A stretch of 6,281 nucleotides of DNA from NCBI GenBank assembly GCA_005879095.1, contig VBLM01000718.1, positions 1 through 6,281 on the forward strand, given 5' to 3'. Position 1 is the stretch's first letter. Each line of letters starts with the position of its first letter. The notes under the pieces were generated by a model. The model was not told where the DNA came from and made no database searches. It saw nothing but the letters and a program-made list of their open reading frames with translations. This document shows, piece by piece, positions 6,016 through 6,281 of the stretch. The stretch is from Deltaproteobacteria bacterium. GTDB taxonomy: Bacteria; Myxococcota; Myxococcia; Myxococcales; 40CM-4-68-19. The position numbers and the translations under genes were made by a program.

Positions 6016-6048
6016 GTCAGACCTACCTGCTAAACTCGTCGCGGCGCG

Positions 6049-6281
6049 TTATTTCGCGACCGCGATGTGCAGCTCGACGCGGCGGTTTTTCGACCGTCCC
6101 TCGACCGTATCGTTGGGAGCGACCGGGCTCTGCTCGCCCATCCCGATCGCGACCGCCTGCTTCTCGCCGAGTCCGCGCGAAACGAGCACCTTGCGCACCG
6201 CCTCCGCGCGGTTCTTCGACAGCTCGTCGTTGAATGCCTCCGAACCGGTCGAGTCGGTGAAGCCGAGGATCTGGATCCGAT
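6049..6281 (-). CDS. OmpA/MotB C-terminal domain protein, N-terminus beyond the window
   Basis: The last 76 residues and the TAA stop are in the window; the start lies beyond the right edge. The visible part is an OmpA-family peptidoglycan-binding domain: IQILGFTDSTGS, then LSKNRAEAVRKVLVSRGL, then IGMGEQSPVAPNDTVEGRSKNRRVELHI and a terminal AVAK. The Asp of GFTDS and the Arg of SKNRA are 15 residues apart, as are the two residues that bind diaminopimelate in OmpA (D271 and R286 in Acinetobacter baumannii OmpA). The protein probably anchors an outer-membrane or lipoprotein partner to the cell wall. Whether it is a Pal-like lipoprotein, a porin or another fusion cannot be told from this fragment. 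It is on the same strand as the mutasome genes but is separated by about 115 bases with a hairpin, so it is likely an independent transcript. Confidence 0.92.
   Translation of the reverse strand, partial: RIQILGFTDSTGSEAFNDELSKNRAEAVRKVLVSRGLGEKQAVAIGMGEQSPVAPNDTVEGRSKNRRVELHIAVAK

Overview
This is GC-rich DNA (about 70% by eye, with GC-ending codons in the genes). Almost all of it is one minus-strand gene set: imuA, imuB, then dnaE2, the SOS-induced error-prone 'mutasome' cassette. A partial OmpA/MotB-type peptidoglycan-binding domain lies upstream on the same strand and implies a bacterium with an outer membrane. The likely LexA box before imuA is of the GAAC-N4-GTTY type rather than the CTGT-N8-ACAG type of gammaproteobacteria. 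High GC, an outer membrane, this LexA-box type and palindromic repeats suggest an environmental lineage such as Acidobacteriota, but that placement is a guess.

Layout, in transcription order from the right edge: the C-terminal 76 residues of an OmpA-like protein (6049-6281); a near-perfect 15-bp hairpin (5979-6015) that probably ends that transcript; the imuA control region with the putative LexA box (5950-5961); imuA (5194-5934); imuB (3661-5190), 3 bases after imuA; a 135-base gap filled by a large inverted repeat with an A/T centre (3546-3659); and dnaE2 (1-3525), whose C-terminal end lies beyond the left edge.

How they work together (family knowledge): ImuA is a RecA-like accessory protein. 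ImuB is a catalytically dead Y-family polymerase that bridges partners through the beta sliding clamp. DnaE2 (ImuC) is the C-family polymerase that does error-prone lesion bypass. The sequence agrees: ImuB lacks the Y-family catalytic acids and has a clamp-binding QMALF motif, while DnaE2 keeps all three catalytic aspartates.

The unusual parts are in dnaE2. Its only plausible in-frame start codons lie well upstream of the PHP domain, giving an N-terminal extension of up to 115 residues that ends in a lower-GC stretch. It also carries about 95 extra residues between the polymerase C-terminal region and the OB fold. The DNA for that insert holds a 38-base-armed inverted repeat and two GTGAAC-N3-GTTCAC palindromes. 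This looks like repetitive or regulatory DNA taken into the reading frame. I see no wholly new multi-gene system; the cassette is known, and the novelty lies in these additions and in a Walker A lysine missing from ImuA.
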